Shown: positions 6,788-15,076 of the stretch, piece by piece
How the letters are laid out: the number at the start of each line of letters is the position of its first letter
Position numbering within the stretch: the stretch's first letter is position 1
Assembly: GCF_014204985.1 (NCBI RefSeq)
Contig: NZ_JACHMP010000001.1
Span: 1,860,001-1,924,000, forward strand
Direction: 5' to 3'
DNA length: 64,000 nt
Source: Streptosporangium becharense
GTDB taxonomy: Bacteria; Actinomycetota; Actinomycetes; Streptosporangiales; Streptosporangiaceae
The notes under the pieces: model-generated
Databases searched by the model: none
Seen by the model: only the letters and a program-made list of their open reading frames with translations
Told to the model about the DNA's origin: nothing
Translations under genes and position numbers: made by a program

Positions 6788-7804
6788 TCAGACCTTTTTG
6801 GACGCGGCGAGGGCGGCGTGGAGCCGCTCCAGCACGTCGGCGTAGCCCTGGTAGCTGTAACGCTGTTCGGCGAGCCAGGGGTAGACCTGCCCTGCCTTGA
6901 CCGCGGGCAGGTCGGCGAAGGTCGGCTTCTTCTTCATCTCCTCGGCCTGCATCGACTGGGCACGCGCGTCGGTCAGGATCACGTCGGCCGGGTAGGTGTC
7001 GGCGTTCTCCCAGCTCAGCGTCTGCCAGAACCCGCCCTGATCGACCTTCTCCGGCACCACGACGTCCAGCCCCAGTTCCTTGAAGTAGCGCACGTCGGGA
7101 TGGTCGGCGGGACTGGCCACCCACAGGGACTCCGGGCCGCCCGCCATGATCATGACCTTCAGCTTCGCGATCTCGGGGGTGACGAGCGCCTTGGAGGCCG
7201 TCTCGAACCGGGTCTTGGCGGCGGCCACCCCGGGGGCGTTGGCATCGGCGCCGAGGGCGGCGGCGACCTCGGCGTACTTCCCGATGATCTCGGGCAGCGA
7301 CCGGCCGGTCTGGCGGACGCCGAGGGTGGGGGCGACCTGCTCGATGGTGGCGCTGGACTTCTCCGGCACGTACCAGAGGGCCTTGTCGTCGTACATGCCG
7401 CTGATCAGCAGCTCGGGCTGGAGGGAGATGTACTTCTCGACGTTGAACTCGTCCCAGACGTTGCCGAGGGACTCGACCTTGGTGATATCGACCTCGCCGA
7501 CCTGCGGGTCCTTGCCGCCGTCCTTGAGCTTGTGCGGTCCGAAGACGCCGATCGGGCGGATGCCGAAGTCCCACAGCGCCGCGGCGGCGCCGACCTGGGC
7601 GACGATACGGCTGGGACGGGCGGGGAGGTCGATCTTCTTCCCCCGGTCGTCGGTGAAGGTCCACGGGCCCGCCCCCGGGGAGGCCGCCGAGGCGCCCGGA
7701 GCCGCGGGGGTGGTGCCGGAACCGCCCCCGCACGCGGTGAGGCCGAACATGAGGCCGAGACCGGCTGCCAGGAAGTCTCGCCGCGGCAGAGCAGATAGCG
7801 ACAT
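6788..7804 (-). CDS. iron-siderophore ABC transporter substrate-binding lipoprotein
   Basis: A 338-residue FecB/FepB-type solute-binding protein. The N-terminus has a twin-arginine segment (RRDFLAAGLGLMFG) and a lipobox LTAC, so it is exported, lipidated and anchored outside the membrane. The periplasmic-binding fold opens with PSRIVAQVGAAAALWDFGI (about residues 62-80), typical of helical-backbone class III binding proteins. ATG at 7804 is preferred because GGAGGGGG lies just upstream. It is divergent from the two permeases and the ATPase at 7888-10875 and shares an 83-bp promoter region containing two iron boxes, so iron-dependent repression by an IdeR/DmdR protein is expected. The exact siderophore cannot be told. 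Confidence 0.93.
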   Translation of the reverse strand: MSLSALPRRDFLAAGLGLMFGLTACGGGSGTTPAAPGASAASPGAGPWTFTDDRGKKIDLPARPSRIVAQVGAAAALWDFGIRPIGVFGPHKLKDGGKDPQVGEVDITKVESLGNVWDEFNVEKYISLQPELLISGMYDDKALWYVPEKSSATIEQVAPTLGVRQTGRSLPEIIGKYAEVAAALGADANAPGVAAAKTRFETASKALVTPEIAKLKVMIMAGGPESLWVASPADHPDVRYFKELGLDVVVPEKVDQGGFWQTLSWENADTYPADVILTDARAQSMQAEEMKKKPTFADLPAVKAGQVYPWLAEQRYSYQGYADVLERLHAALAASKKV

Positions 7805-7814
7805 TTCCCCCTCC

Positions 7815-7833
7815 AAAGGATAGGCTTACCTAA
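7815..7833. promoter_or_regulatory. iron box 1 (IdeR/DmdR-type)
   Basis: AAAGGATAGGCTTACCTAA matches 15 of 19 positions of the consensus TTAGGTTAGGCTAACCTAA. It lies 11 bp upstream of the binding-protein start, where a bound repressor would block the reverse-strand promoter. Confidence 0.7.
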
Positions 7834-7845
7834 ATGGGTATTGCA

Positions 7846-7864
7846 TTAGATTAGCCTTACCTAA
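7846..7864. promoter_or_regulatory. iron box 2 (IdeR/DmdR-type)
   Basis: TTAGATTAGCCTTACCTAA matches 16 of 19 positions of the iron-box consensus and lies 23 bp upstream of the first permease. Its centre is 31 bp, about three helical turns, from box 1, so both may be bound from the same DNA face. Confidence 0.75.
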
Positions 7865-7887
7865 TCACAACAGGGAGAGGGGACCGG

Positions 7888-8961
7888 GTGAGCACGGCCG
7901 GTGTGACGACGGCCGCGTCCGAGGAGACCGGGGAGCCGGACGGGACGCGACCACGGCGGACGGGGCGCCCCGCGGTGCTGGCCGCCGGACTGGTGGCCGG
8001 CGTGGCACTGCTGGTGCTGCTGGCGCTGGTCAGCATCGCGGTGGGGTCACGCTCGGTGCCGCTGTCCACGGTGCTGGACGCCCTGCTCGCACCCGACGGA
8101 TCGAGCGACCACACGGTCGTCCGCGACCTGCGCGTACCGCGGACACTGATCGGCATCGGCGTGGGCGCCGCGCTCGGCCTGGCCGGCGCGCTGATGCAGA
8201 GCCTGACCCGCAACCCGCTCGCCGACCCGGGACTGCTCGGCGTCAACCACGGCGCGGCGTTCGGCGTGACCCTCGCCCTCGGGCTGTTCGGGCTGAGCGA
8301 CCCCTCGGTGTACGTCTGGTTCGCCTTCGCCGGGGCGGCCGTCACGGCCGCGCTGGCCTACGCGCTCGGATCGGCCGGACGCTCCGGGGCGAGCCCGGTC
8401 CGGCTCACGCTCGCCGGGGTCGCGCTGGGCATGGTGTTCCAGGCGGCCTCCTCGGCGATCCTGCGGATCGACAGCGCCACCTTCGACCGGATGCGGTTCT
8501 GGCTCACCGGCTCGCTCGCCGGGGTCACCCCCGACGTCGCGCTGCGGCTCGCCCCGTTCCTGGCGGTGGGGCTGGTCCTCGGGCTGCTGCTGGCCAGGCC
8601 GCTCAACACCCTCGCCCTCGGCGACGAGGCCGGCCGCGCGCTCGGCGTCGGCGTGGCCCGCACGCGCGGACTGACCGCGGTCGCCGTCACCCTGCTGTGC
8701 GGGGCCGCCACCGCCGCGGCGGGGCCGCTGTGGTTCGTGGGCCTGGCCGTGCCGCACGCGGTACGCGCCTTCACCGGCCCCGACCAGCGCTGGATGCTGC
8801 CCTACACCGTCGTGCTCGCTCCCGCGGTGCTGCTCGCCTCGGACGTCGCCGGCCGGGTGATCGCCGCCCCCGGCGAGGTGCAGGTCGGCATCATGTGCGC
8901 CGTGCTCGGTGCCCCGGTCTTCATCCTGCTCGCCCGCCGCCGGAGGCTCGCCGCCCTATGA
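7888..8961 (+). CDS. iron-siderophore ABC transporter permease (FecCD family), first subunit
   Basis: A 357-residue FecCD/BtuC-type permease. After a hydrophilic leader of about 30 residues it shows roughly nine to ten membrane segments and the family motifs RDLRVPRTLIGIGVGAALGL (about 80-99) and GALMQSLTRNPLADPGLLGV (near 103-122). The cytoplasmic coupling region includes LGDEAGRALGVGV. GTG at 7888 has a good AGGGAGAGGGG site. It forms a heterodimeric channel with the product of 9068-10078. Its TGA stop overlaps an ATG of a small proline-rich ORF rather than the next permease directly. Confidence 0.94.
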   Translation: MSTAGVTTAASEETGEPDGTRPRRTGRPAVLAAGLVAGVALLVLLALVSIAVGSRSVPLSTVLDALLAPDGSSDHTVVRDLRVPRTLIGIGVGAALGLAGALMQSLTRNPLADPGLLGVNHGAAFGVTLALGLFGLSDPSVYVWFAFAGAAVTAALAYALGSAGRSGASPVRLTLAGVALGMVFQAASSAILRIDSATFDRMRFWLTGSLAGVTPDVALRLAPFLAVGLVLGLLLARPLNTLALGDEAGRALGVGVARTRGLTAVAVTLLCGAATAAAGPLWFVGLAVPHAVRAFTGPDQRWMLPYTVVLAPAVLLASDVAGRVIAAPGEVQVGIMCAVLGAPVFILLARRRRLAAL

Positions 8962-9071
8962 CCGACCAGCCCCCGCCGGGAGACATCCCCCGGCCCGGCT
9001 CCGTGCCGCCCCCCGCACCACCGGCCGCCCAGCCCCCGTCCGTACCTCCGCGGAGGCCCACCGCACCATGA
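8958..9071 (+). CDS. proline-rich 37-aa linker ORF between the two iron permeases
   Basis: ATG at 8958 overlaps the TGA of the first permease (ATGA), and its own TGA overlaps the ATG of the second permease (again ATGA). The 37 residues are very proline-rich (SVPPPAPPAAQPPSVPPRRP) with no membrane segment. Third positions are GC-rich but less uniformly than in flanking genes. The double overlap argues that ribosomes pass through this ORF by re-initiation. It may be a coupling device rather than a functional protein. Confidence 0.55.
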   Translation: MTDQPPPGDIPRPGSVPPPAPPAAQPPSVPPRRPTAP

Positions 9072-10078
9072 CCGTTCTCCGCCTGCGCGCCTGGTCGCTG
9101 CGGCTCTCCCCGCGCGGCCTCGCCGTCGGGGCCACCCTCGCCGTCCTGGGTGTCGCCGTCAGTCTCCTCGCGCTCTCGACCGGTGAGTTCACCGTCCCCG
9201 TCCCCGACATCGTGGCCGCGCTGCTCGGCGACGGGCCACCGGCCGCCGAACTGATCGTCGGCCGGCTGCGGGCGCCCCGGGTGGTGACCGGCCTGCTGGT
9301 CGGCGCCGCGTTCGGACTGAGCGGGGCGATCTTCCAGAGCCTGACCCGCAACCCGCTCGGCAGCCCCGACTTCATCGGTTTCACCTCCGGCGCCTCCGCC
9401 GGCGGCGTCGCCGCGGTGATCCTGGGCGGCTCCGCCTGGCAGATCGCCGGGTCGTCGCTGGCCGGGTGCGTCGCCTGCGCGCTGCTGGTCTACGCGCTGG
9501 CCTTCCGGAACGGGGTGCAGAGCTACCGGCTGATCCTCGTCGGCATCGGCGTCAACGCGCTGCTGGTCTCCGCCTCCTGGTACATGCTCACCCGCGCCAA
9601 CATCAACGACGCCGCGACCGCCGGATCGTGGATCACCGGCAGCCTCGGCGGACGCGGCTGGGACCACGCGCTCCCGGTGGCCGCCGCGCTGGTCGTGCTG
9701 CTGCCCGTGTGCGCGTGGCTCTCGCGTCCGCTGCGGATGCTGGAGATGGGGGACGACGCGGCCAAGGCCATGGGCGTCCGGGTCGAGCCGATCCGGGCGG
9801 TCGCCATCGCGGCCGGCGTCCTGCTGTGCGGCGTCGCCACCGCCGCAGCCGGCCCGGTGATCTTCGTGGCGATGGCCGCGCCGCAGCTCGCGCGCAGGCT
9901 GACCCGCTCCGCCGGGATCACGCTGACCGCGTCCGCGCTGACCGGCGCGGTGCTCCTGGTCGGCGCGGACCTGGCCGCTCAGCGCCTCTTCGCGCCCGTC
10001 CAGCTCCCGGTCGGGATCATGACCGCCGCGATCGGCGGCACGTACCTGGTGTTTCTGCTCCGGAGGGAACGACGTTGA
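9068..10078 (+). CDS. iron-siderophore ABC transporter permease (FecCD family), second subunit
   Basis: A 336-residue permease paralogous to the preceding one: RLRAPRVVTGLLVGAAFGLS (about 65-84), FQSLTRNPLGSPDFIGFTSG (near 90-109) and the coupling segment MGDDAAKAMGVRVEPIR. It ends with the PVGIMTAAIGGTYLVFLLRR signature of the family. ATG at 9068 is chosen because the alignable region begins soon after and the codon overlaps the stop of the small upstream ORF. The open frame extends upstream, but only through sequence that is out of frame with that ORF. The stop overlaps the TTG start of the ATPase gene. Confidence 0.93.
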   Translation: MTVLRLRAWSLRLSPRGLAVGATLAVLGVAVSLLALSTGEFTVPVPDIVAALLGDGPPAAELIVGRLRAPRVVTGLLVGAAFGLSGAIFQSLTRNPLGSPDFIGFTSGASAGGVAAVILGGSAWQIAGSSLAGCVACALLVYALAFRNGVQSYRLILVGIGVNALLVSASWYMLTRANINDAATAGSWITGSLGGRGWDHALPVAAALVVLLPVCAWLSRPLRMLEMGDDAAKAMGVRVEPIRAVAIAAGVLLCGVATAAAGPVIFVAMAAPQLARRLTRSAGITLTASALTGAVLLVGADLAAQRLFAPVQLPVGIMTAAIGGTYLVFLLRRERR

Positions 10079-10875
10079 GACTGTACGGAAGCGGCCTGAC
10101 GCTCTCCTACGACAAGCGCGTGGTGGCCACCGACCTGGACGTCACCATCCCCGACGGGTCGTTCACCGTGATCATCGGGCCCAACGCGTGCGGCAAGTCC
10201 ACCACGCTGCGTGCCCTGGCCCGCATGCTCAAGCCCCGCGCGGGAGCGGTGCATCTGGACGGGAGCGTGATCACCTCCCTGCCCTCCAAGGAGGTGGCGC
10301 GCAGGCTGGGCCTGCTGCCGCAGAGCTCGATCGTGCCCGACGGCATCACGGTCGCCGACCTGGTGGGCCGGGGCCGCTACCCGCACCAGCGGATGATGCG
10401 CCAGTGGTCCCGCGAGGACGAGGTCGCGGTGACCACGGCGATGGCGGCGACCGATGTGACGGACCTGGCGGACCGCTGCGTGGACGAGCTCTCCGGAGGC
10501 CAGCGCCAGCGTGTCTGGCTGGCCATGGCCCTGGCCCAGGAGACGCCGATCCTGCTGCTGGACGAGCCGACGACCTTCCTCGACATCGCCCACCAGATCG
10601 AGGTGCTCGACCTCTGCGCCGACCTGCACGAGCAGGGCAGGACCCTGGTGGCGGTGCTGCACGACCTGAACCAGGCCTGCCGCTACGCCACCCACCTGAT
10701 CGTGATGCGCGACGGCCGGATCGTCGCCGAGGGCGACCCCGCCTCGGTGGTGACGGCCGAGCTGGTGGAGAAGGTCTTCGACCTGCGCTGCGAGATCATC
10801 GAGGACCCGCAGAGCGGTACCCCGCTGATCGTCCCCGAGTCGCGCCGTCAGGTCCGCGCGCGAACCCGGACCTGA
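10075..10875 (+). CDS. iron-siderophore ABC transporter ATP-binding protein
   Basis: A 266-residue FecE-type ATPase with every nucleotide-binding motif: Walker A GPNACGKST (about residues 37-45; alanine-cysteine at the central positions is slightly unusual), Q loop LGLLPQSS, signature LSGGQRQRVWLAMALAQ, Walker B ILLLDEPTTFLD and H loop VLHDL. It powers the importer formed by the two upstream permeases. TTG at 10075 overlaps the upstream TGA (TTGA) and has GGAGG 7 bp upstream. It is the last gene of the operon; a strong hairpin follows at 10997-11032. Confidence 0.95.
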   Translation: MRLYGSGLTLSYDKRVVATDLDVTIPDGSFTVIIGPNACGKSTTLRALARMLKPRAGAVHLDGSVITSLPSKEVARRLGLLPQSSIVPDGITVADLVGRGRYPHQRMMRQWSREDEVAVTTAMAATDVTDLADRCVDELSGGQRQRVWLAMALAQETPILLLDEPTTFLDIAHQIEVLDLCADLHEQGRTLVAVLHDLNQACRYATHLIVMRDGRIVAEGDPASVVTAELVEKVFDLRCEIIEDPQSGTPLIVPESRRQVRARTRT

Positions 10876-10996
10876 CGCCGGAGCACCCGGCACCGGGACG
10901 GGAGGCGGCCCCGACCGCCGGGGCGGGTGCGGATCCCGGCATCGAGACGCGGACGGGGTCGGCCCCGGCACCGGGACGCGGACGCGGATCCCGGCA

Positions 10997-11032
10997 CCGG
11001 GGCGGGGTGCGCGGACGCGTACCCCGCCCCGG
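10997..11032. terminator. bidirectional hairpin terminator between convergent genes
   Basis: A perfect 12-bp stem (CCGGGGCGGGGT with ACCCCGCCCCGG) and a 12-base loop sits 7 bp beyond the stop of the reverse-strand gene at 11039 and downstream of the iron ABC operon. There is no T run, as usual in high-GC actinomycetes. The preceding 120 bp are low-complexity GACGCGGA/GGCACCGGG-like repeats. Confidence 0.6.
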
Positions 11033-11038
11033 CCCGGA

Positions 11039-11686
11039 TCAGAGCTCGCCGCTCTCGATCGCCTGCTTGAGCGCCGCCTGCGTCACCTCATGGGAGGCGA
11101 CGCCGTTGGTGACGGCGAAGTCGATCAGCGAGGTGTCCGCGTCGAAGGTGAGGTGCTCGGTGACCTTGGTCCTCCCGCCGTCCAGCGGAGTAAAGACGAT
11201 CTTCTGGTGCGTGACGACGTTGGGCTGTGACCAGGTGTCCGTCTCGTAGTAGAGCTCGTCCTGGTGAATCCGCTGCTGGGCGTGCGTGTTGCTGACGACG
11301 ATCTGGCCCTGATAGGGGATCTCCTCGACGGCCGTGAAGTTGATGTAACGCGTGTCGTCCCGGCACCAGTCCTTGTGGGTGACGACCCGCTTCAGGAACG
11401 AGTGCATGCCGAGGTGGTTGTTGATGTTCGAGTACGCGGTGAACACCTGTTCCGCCGGGGCGGCGATCTCGATGGAGATGCTGGTCTTGACCCGCTCGCG
11501 GCCCGAGCCCGGCAGAGGCGGCGGCGAGGCGTCGGAGAACCTGTAGGTGTCCCACGTGGTCTGCCACTCGGCGGCGAGCACGGGGTCGGTGTCGGCGGTG
11601 CCGGCGTGCGCGGGGGCGGAGAGCGCGGTGAGGACGAAAGCAGCGGCGAACAGCTGAGCCGCGAGAACTCGGAGGAGCTTCTTCAC
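11039..11686 (-). CDS. secreted SRPBCC-like protein
   Basis: A 215-residue protein with a Sec signal peptide (KKLLRVLAAQLFAAAFVLTA, cleavage probably after APAHA near residue 28). The mature part resembles the START/SRPBCC ligand-binding fold: SISIEIAAPAEQVFTAYSNI (about 70-89) opens it, then a long antiparallel sheet with YETDTWSQPNVVTHQKIVFT, and a C-terminal helix TQAALKQAIES. Such folds bind hydrophobic ligands; secretion is less usual for them. GTG at 11686 is chosen because GAGG lies upstream and the signal peptide begins at once. Ligand and role unknown. Confidence 0.78.
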   Translation of the reverse strand: MKKLLRVLAAQLFAAAFVLTALSAPAHAGTADTDPVLAAEWQTTWDTYRFSDASPPPLPGSGRERVKTSISIEIAAPAEQVFTAYSNINNHLGMHSFLKRVVTHKDWCRDDTRYINFTAVEEIPYQGQIVVSNTHAQQRIHQDELYYETDTWSQPNVVTHQKIVFTPLDGGRTKVTEHLTFDADTSLIDFAVTNGVASHEVTQAALKQAIESGEL

Positions 11687-11857
11687 GTATACCTCAAGGG
11701 GAGACAGTAGGTGCAATGATCTTCTATCGCATCCGTACCGCGGCGGAGAACACTCCGCGCCGAAGAGATCGGCAGACCTCACCGCACCGACCACGGCCTG
11801 TCACCCGGAGTTGGGGACAAGCCGGTGCGCTTCCCCCGTTCCCATAAACTTCTAGCC

Positions 11858-12178
11858 GTGGGTGACCCGAAGTTCGAGATTCAGATGCTCCACGACCGCG
11901 TCATGGTCAAGACCGAGCAGCAGGCCGAAGAGCGGCGCAGCACCGCCGGTATCGTCATCCCGGCGACGGTGAAGATGGCCAACCGCCTGGTCTGGGGTGA
12001 GGTCTGCGGCGCGGGCCAGAACGCCCGCACGGTCAAGGTGGGCGACAAGGTCCTGTTCAATCCCGAAGACCAGTACGAGGTCGAGGTCCACGGGCAGATC
12101 TACCTGGTCATGCGCGAGCGCGACCTGCACGCCATCGCCACCCAGCAGACCGACAACGGCACCGGCCTGTATCTGTGA
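11858..12178 (+). CDS. GroES/Cpn10-like co-chaperonin
   Basis: A 106-residue protein of the Cpn10 family: IQMLHDRVMVKTEQQAEERR (about residues 8-27), the mobile-loop region STAGIVIPATVK, GEVCGAGQNARTVKVGDKVL and the closing strand YLVMRERDLHAI. It is divergent from housekeeping GroES and no GroEL gene is adjacent, so it is likely a paralogue. GTG at 11858 fits the family N-terminus but lacks an evident ribosome site. A TANNNT-type element, TAAACT, ends 8 bp upstream, so the mRNA may be leaderless. GTG at 11825 would add 11 residues. Confidence 0.8.
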   Translation: MGDPKFEIQMLHDRVMVKTEQQAEERRSTAGIVIPATVKMANRLVWGEVCGAGQNARTVKVGDKVLFNPEDQYEVEVHGQIYLVMRERDLHAIATQQTDNGTGLYL

Positions 12179-12197
12179 CACGCCCCGGGCACCCGGC

Positions 12198-12662
12198 TCA
12201 CCGGCCGACCACCACTCCCCTGCGCAGGTCCGCGGGGTCGTAGGCCACGGTCAGCTCGCTGCCCCGCGGGGGCGGGGTGAAGGTCAGGTGCTTGAACGAC
12301 AGGCCGGGCACCTCGGGCGACTCGATGTGCACGCGCATCAGCCGCCGTCCCTGGATCCTGCCGTGGCCGTCGTAGATCCCGGTGACGACGCCCCTGGCCC
12401 GCAGTCCGTACTCGCCCAGGAACCGCCGCTCGCGATCGCGCCTGCCGAAGTGCACGGCCAGGGCGACGGTGACGACGGCGGCGACCGCCCCGAGGGAGCA
12501 GGCGACGACCCCCACGGCCATGTCCGTCCCACTCCCCGTCGAGAGCCGATGGCCCAGCAGCTCGGGGACGAGGAAGCCGACGCCCACCGGCAGCCACATG
12601 ATGTGCAGGCCGGGGATGAGCAGGAAGGGGCGGAAGGTCTTCGCGTATCGCATCTCGATCAC
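12198..12662 (-). CDS. small membrane protein (DUF3592-like)
   Basis: A 154-residue protein with two membrane segments (about residues 12-35, FLLIPGLHIMWLPVGVGFLV, and 47-72, MAVGVVACSLGAVAAVVTVA) followed by a soluble beta domain, GVVTGIYDGHGRIQGRRLMR and a closing LTVAYDPADLRRGVVVG. This layout matches DUF3592-type membrane proteins, whose C-terminal domain sits in the cytoplasm or outside; function unknown. GTG at 12662 is the first start codon. It converges on the GroES-like gene with only 19 bp between stops. Confidence 0.65.
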   Translation of the reverse strand: MIEMRYAKTFRPFLLIPGLHIMWLPVGVGFLVPELLGHRLSTGSGTDMAVGVVACSLGAVAAVVTVALAVHFGRRDRERRFLGEYGLRARGVVTGIYDGHGRIQGRRLMRVHIESPEVPGLSFKHLTFTPPPRGSELTVAYDPADLRRGVVVGR

Positions 12663-12784
12663 GGCAGGACCCTAGGCTCCCCGCCCTGCGCCTTTCTTGC
12701 AGCGCGCTTTCAGCCGTTCCGCGTCTCTCGCGGCGCCATGCGCACCCGCTCTGCGGACACGACCCCGCCCGCGCGGGTGGTTCG

Positions 12785-13732
12785 TCACCGCCGGGTGTAG
12801 CTGAGGTAGACCCGGCGGTTCCAGTCGTCGGCGGACATCGCGGCCAGCACCCGGGTGGGGGTGCCCCTGAGGTCGGACAGGACGACGCGGTAGACGTCGC
12901 CCGCGCGGACGACCGCGATGAAGTGCTTCTCGTCCCACCAGCCCCACAGCGCCTTCGGTTTGATACCGGGCACCTTGGCGGCGAGCTTGCCCGAGGTGCG
13001 GTCCCACACGCAGACGTGCTCGGCGTAGGTGGACGGGCACCAGGTCATCAGCCCGCGTCCGGAGGGGGTGAAGACGTCCTCACCACCGCCGGGCCGTCCG
13101 GTCTTGGCGAACGTGCGGCGGACCTCGCCGTCCGGCCCGTAGAAGCGGGTGCCGCCGCGGTACTCGGCCACCAGCTCGGCGCCGTCGGAGCTCCACCGGA
13201 ACCGCGCGGCCGGGTCGACGTTCGCCACGGTCACGGTCTTGGCGGTCTTCGCGACCGCGTCGACGATGACGAACCCGGAGGTCACCCAGGCGGTGCCGCT
13301 CTTCCGCTCGACGGTCAGCACCGCCTTGGCCCCGTTCCGGCTCCAGTGGACGTAGTGCGCGACGAGGGGCTTGCGGACCGTGCGGATCCTGGTGCCCCTG
13401 GAGGTCGCCGGGTCGAGCAGGACGACCGAGTCGTACCCGCCGTTGTAGGAGGCGGGGACCGCCAGGGCCTTGCCTCCCTTCGGGGCGGTCGTGATCTCCT
13501 GATAGGCGCTCTGCAAGGTGAACCCGGCGCCCTTGCGGAGGTAGGCCGCCTTGCCGAAACCGTAGGAGGTCACCCTGAGCGGGTCCGCGGAGTCTTCCCT
13601 GACGGTCACCCGGGTGCCGGGGAGCGCGAGGTCGACGGGGGCGGCGTGCGCGGCCGGCGGGGCCGACACGGCCACCGGGACCGCGATGACGGAAAAGGCG
13701 AGCAACCGGTAAATCCCAGGAGTCACAGCCAC
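12785..13732 (-). CDS. secreted TolB/WD40-like beta-propeller protein
   Basis: A 315-residue protein with a signal peptide (LLAFSVIAVPVAVSAPPAAH, cleavage near AAHA-AP, residue 31). The mature part has repeated strand-turn modules typical of propellers, for example YNGGYDSVVLLDPATSRGTR, VHWSRNGAKAVLTVERKS, FRWSSDGAELVAEYRGG and HVCVWDRTSGKL. The W-S-x-[DN]-G-A motif recurs. No catalytic residues are recognisable, so it may be a binding or scaffolding protein at the cell surface. It stands alone, with a 570-bp gap upstream. Confidence 0.7.
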   Translation of the reverse strand: MAVTPGIYRLLAFSVIAVPVAVSAPPAAHAAPVDLALPGTRVTVREDSADPLRVTSYGFGKAAYLRKGAGFTLQSAYQEITTAPKGGKALAVPASYNGGYDSVVLLDPATSRGTRIRTVRKPLVAHYVHWSRNGAKAVLTVERKSGTAWVTSGFVIVDAVAKTAKTVTVANVDPAARFRWSSDGAELVAEYRGGTRFYGPDGEVRRTFAKTGRPGGGEDVFTPSGRGLMTWCPSTYAEHVCVWDRTSGKLAAKVPGIKPKALWGWWDEKHFIAVVRAGDVYRVVLSDLRGTPTRVLAAMSADDWNRRVYLSYTRR

Positions 13733-14305
13733 GGCGGCATCCTAGGACGGAAATCCGGCAAGATCTTGATCTAGAACAAACCGGTTGGGAGAAGTGTGAA
13801 TCCCACGATCACCGGTGATGTTCCGGCGATTAACCGATTGAATCCCCAAGTGGCGGGAAGTGCGCGGGAACCGGGCGGCCGGAATAACCCATTCCGAGCG
13901 CGGAACCCCTCCGGGACGACGCGGCCAGGCACGACGGCACAGTCGGCCCCTGACCCGAGATCGGATCCGGCGGTGCCGACGGGCCCGGCGAGGACGCCGG
14001 CCGGCACAGGGCGGCGGCCCACAAAGGACGCCGGTCCGCAAAAGGCGGCGGTCCGCACAGGACGGCGATTTAACGGTCACGAATTTCGCGGTCACGAATT
14101 TCACGCCGCCCGCACCACATTTTACGGACCCCCCATATCCCGGGAAGCATAATCTCCGGGGCCGGGAAGGAAGAACTCCGGCACGCGATTCCCGATCGGG
14201 AGGCGGCTGGACATCACCGGTCGACATCCCCTCACGCGGACCGTACCGTACGCAGTACGACTCAGCTACGGTGGTCCTGACGTCGAGAAGGTGGAGACTG
14301 TTCCC
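13733..14305. other. long intergenic region without a convincing gene
   Basis: About 570 bp between divergently oriented genes. It holds a 14-bp direct repeat CGGTCACGAATTTC at 14074-14087 and 14089-14102, which is relatively AT-rich, and a tandem-like GGTCCGCA patch at 14030-14060. A candidate operator, CGTAC-GCA-GTACG, lies at 14247-14259. No open frame here has coding-like third positions. Confidence 0.6.
14247..14259. promoter_or_regulatory. candidate TetR operator
   Basis: CGTAC-GCA-GTACG is an inverted repeat about 47 bp upstream of the TetR gene. Autoregulation through such a site is common for TetR proteins with TetR_C_1-type domains. Arms are only 5 bp, so confidence is modest. Confidence 0.35.
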
Positions 14306-15076
14306 GTGAGTGGAAAGAAAGCGTCGGAGGCCGATCCGGCACGCAGCCTGGCCTTGCTCTGGGGGTCGCATAACAAACCGGGGCGATCCGGGCTGACGGT
14401 GCGCTCGATCGTGCTGGCGGCCATCGAGCTGGCCAATGCCGAGGGGCTCGACGCCGTCTCCATGCGCCAGGTCGCCGAACGGCTGGGGGTCGGGACCATG
14501 TCCCTGTACACTCACGTCCCCGGCAAGGGCGAGCTGGTCGACCTCATGGTCGACACCGCGTACGGGGATCTCTACACCGACGTGGACGCCCCCTCGCGGC
14601 AGCCCGGCGGATGGCGGGGTGCGCTCTCGTTCGTCGCCGCCCGCAACTGGGACCTCTACCAGCGCAACCCCTGGCTGATGCAGATCGCCGACCTCCGTTC
14701 CACCCTCGGCCCGAACGCCACGCTCAAGTACGAGGCGGAACTACGCCCGCTGGACGGCATCGGCCTGTCCGACGTGGAGATGGACTCCGTCCTGACCCTG
14801 GTCCTGAGCCATGTCGAGAGCACCGCCAGGACCAAGGTCAACCAGACGCAGGTGCAGCGGGACACCGGGATGACCGACGCCGAGTGGTGGGTGTCCAGCG
14901 CCCCGCTGCTCGCCAAGGTCATGGACGCGGCCCGCTTCCCCGTCGCCTCGCGCGTCGGGCAGGCCGCGGGCGAGGCGTACCAGTCGGTCGCCGACCCCGC
15001 CCACGCGCTCGCCTTCGGCCTGGAACGCATCCTGGACGGGGTGGCCGAGCTGATCGGAAGCCGGACACGCCCCTGA
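14306..15076 (+). CDS. TetR/AcrR family transcriptional regulator
   Basis: A 256-residue regulator. The TetR helix-turn-helix spans about residues 28-75: LTVRSIVLAAIELANAEGLD, then MRQVAERLGVGTMSLYTHVP with the canonical [ST]LYxHV ending. The long C-terminal domain with DLYQRNPWLMQIADLRSTLG (about 118-137) is the tetracycline-repressor-like TetR_C_1 type, often found next to drug-efflux or antibiotic genes. No transporter is adjacent here. GTG at 14306 has GGAG 9 bp upstream; GTG at 14291 is possible. It converges on the metallophosphoesterase gene, and the region between stops is a 26-bp tandem repeat. Confidence 0.9.
   Translation: MSGKKASEADPARSLALLWGSHNKPGRSGLTVRSIVLAAIELANAEGLDAVSMRQVAERLGVGTMSLYTHVPGKGELVDLMVDTAYGDLYTDVDAPSRQPGGWRGALSFVAARNWDLYQRNPWLMQIADLRSTLGPNATLKYEAELRPLDGIGLSDVEMDSVLTLVLSHVESTARTKVNQTQVQRDTGMTDAEWWVSSAPLLAKVMDAARFPVASRVGQAAGEAYQSVADPAHALAFGLERILDGVAELIGSRTRP

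Noticed and set aside
12176..12241. Short forward ORF beginning on the stop of the GroES-like gene (GTGA)
   Set aside because: It runs into the convergent membrane-protein gene and has no downstream partner or coding signal.
12672..12788. Reverse ORF beginning on the stop of the propeller protein gene (GTGA)
   Set aside because: GTGA overlaps are frequent by chance here, third positions are not coding-like, and no gene follows on that strand.
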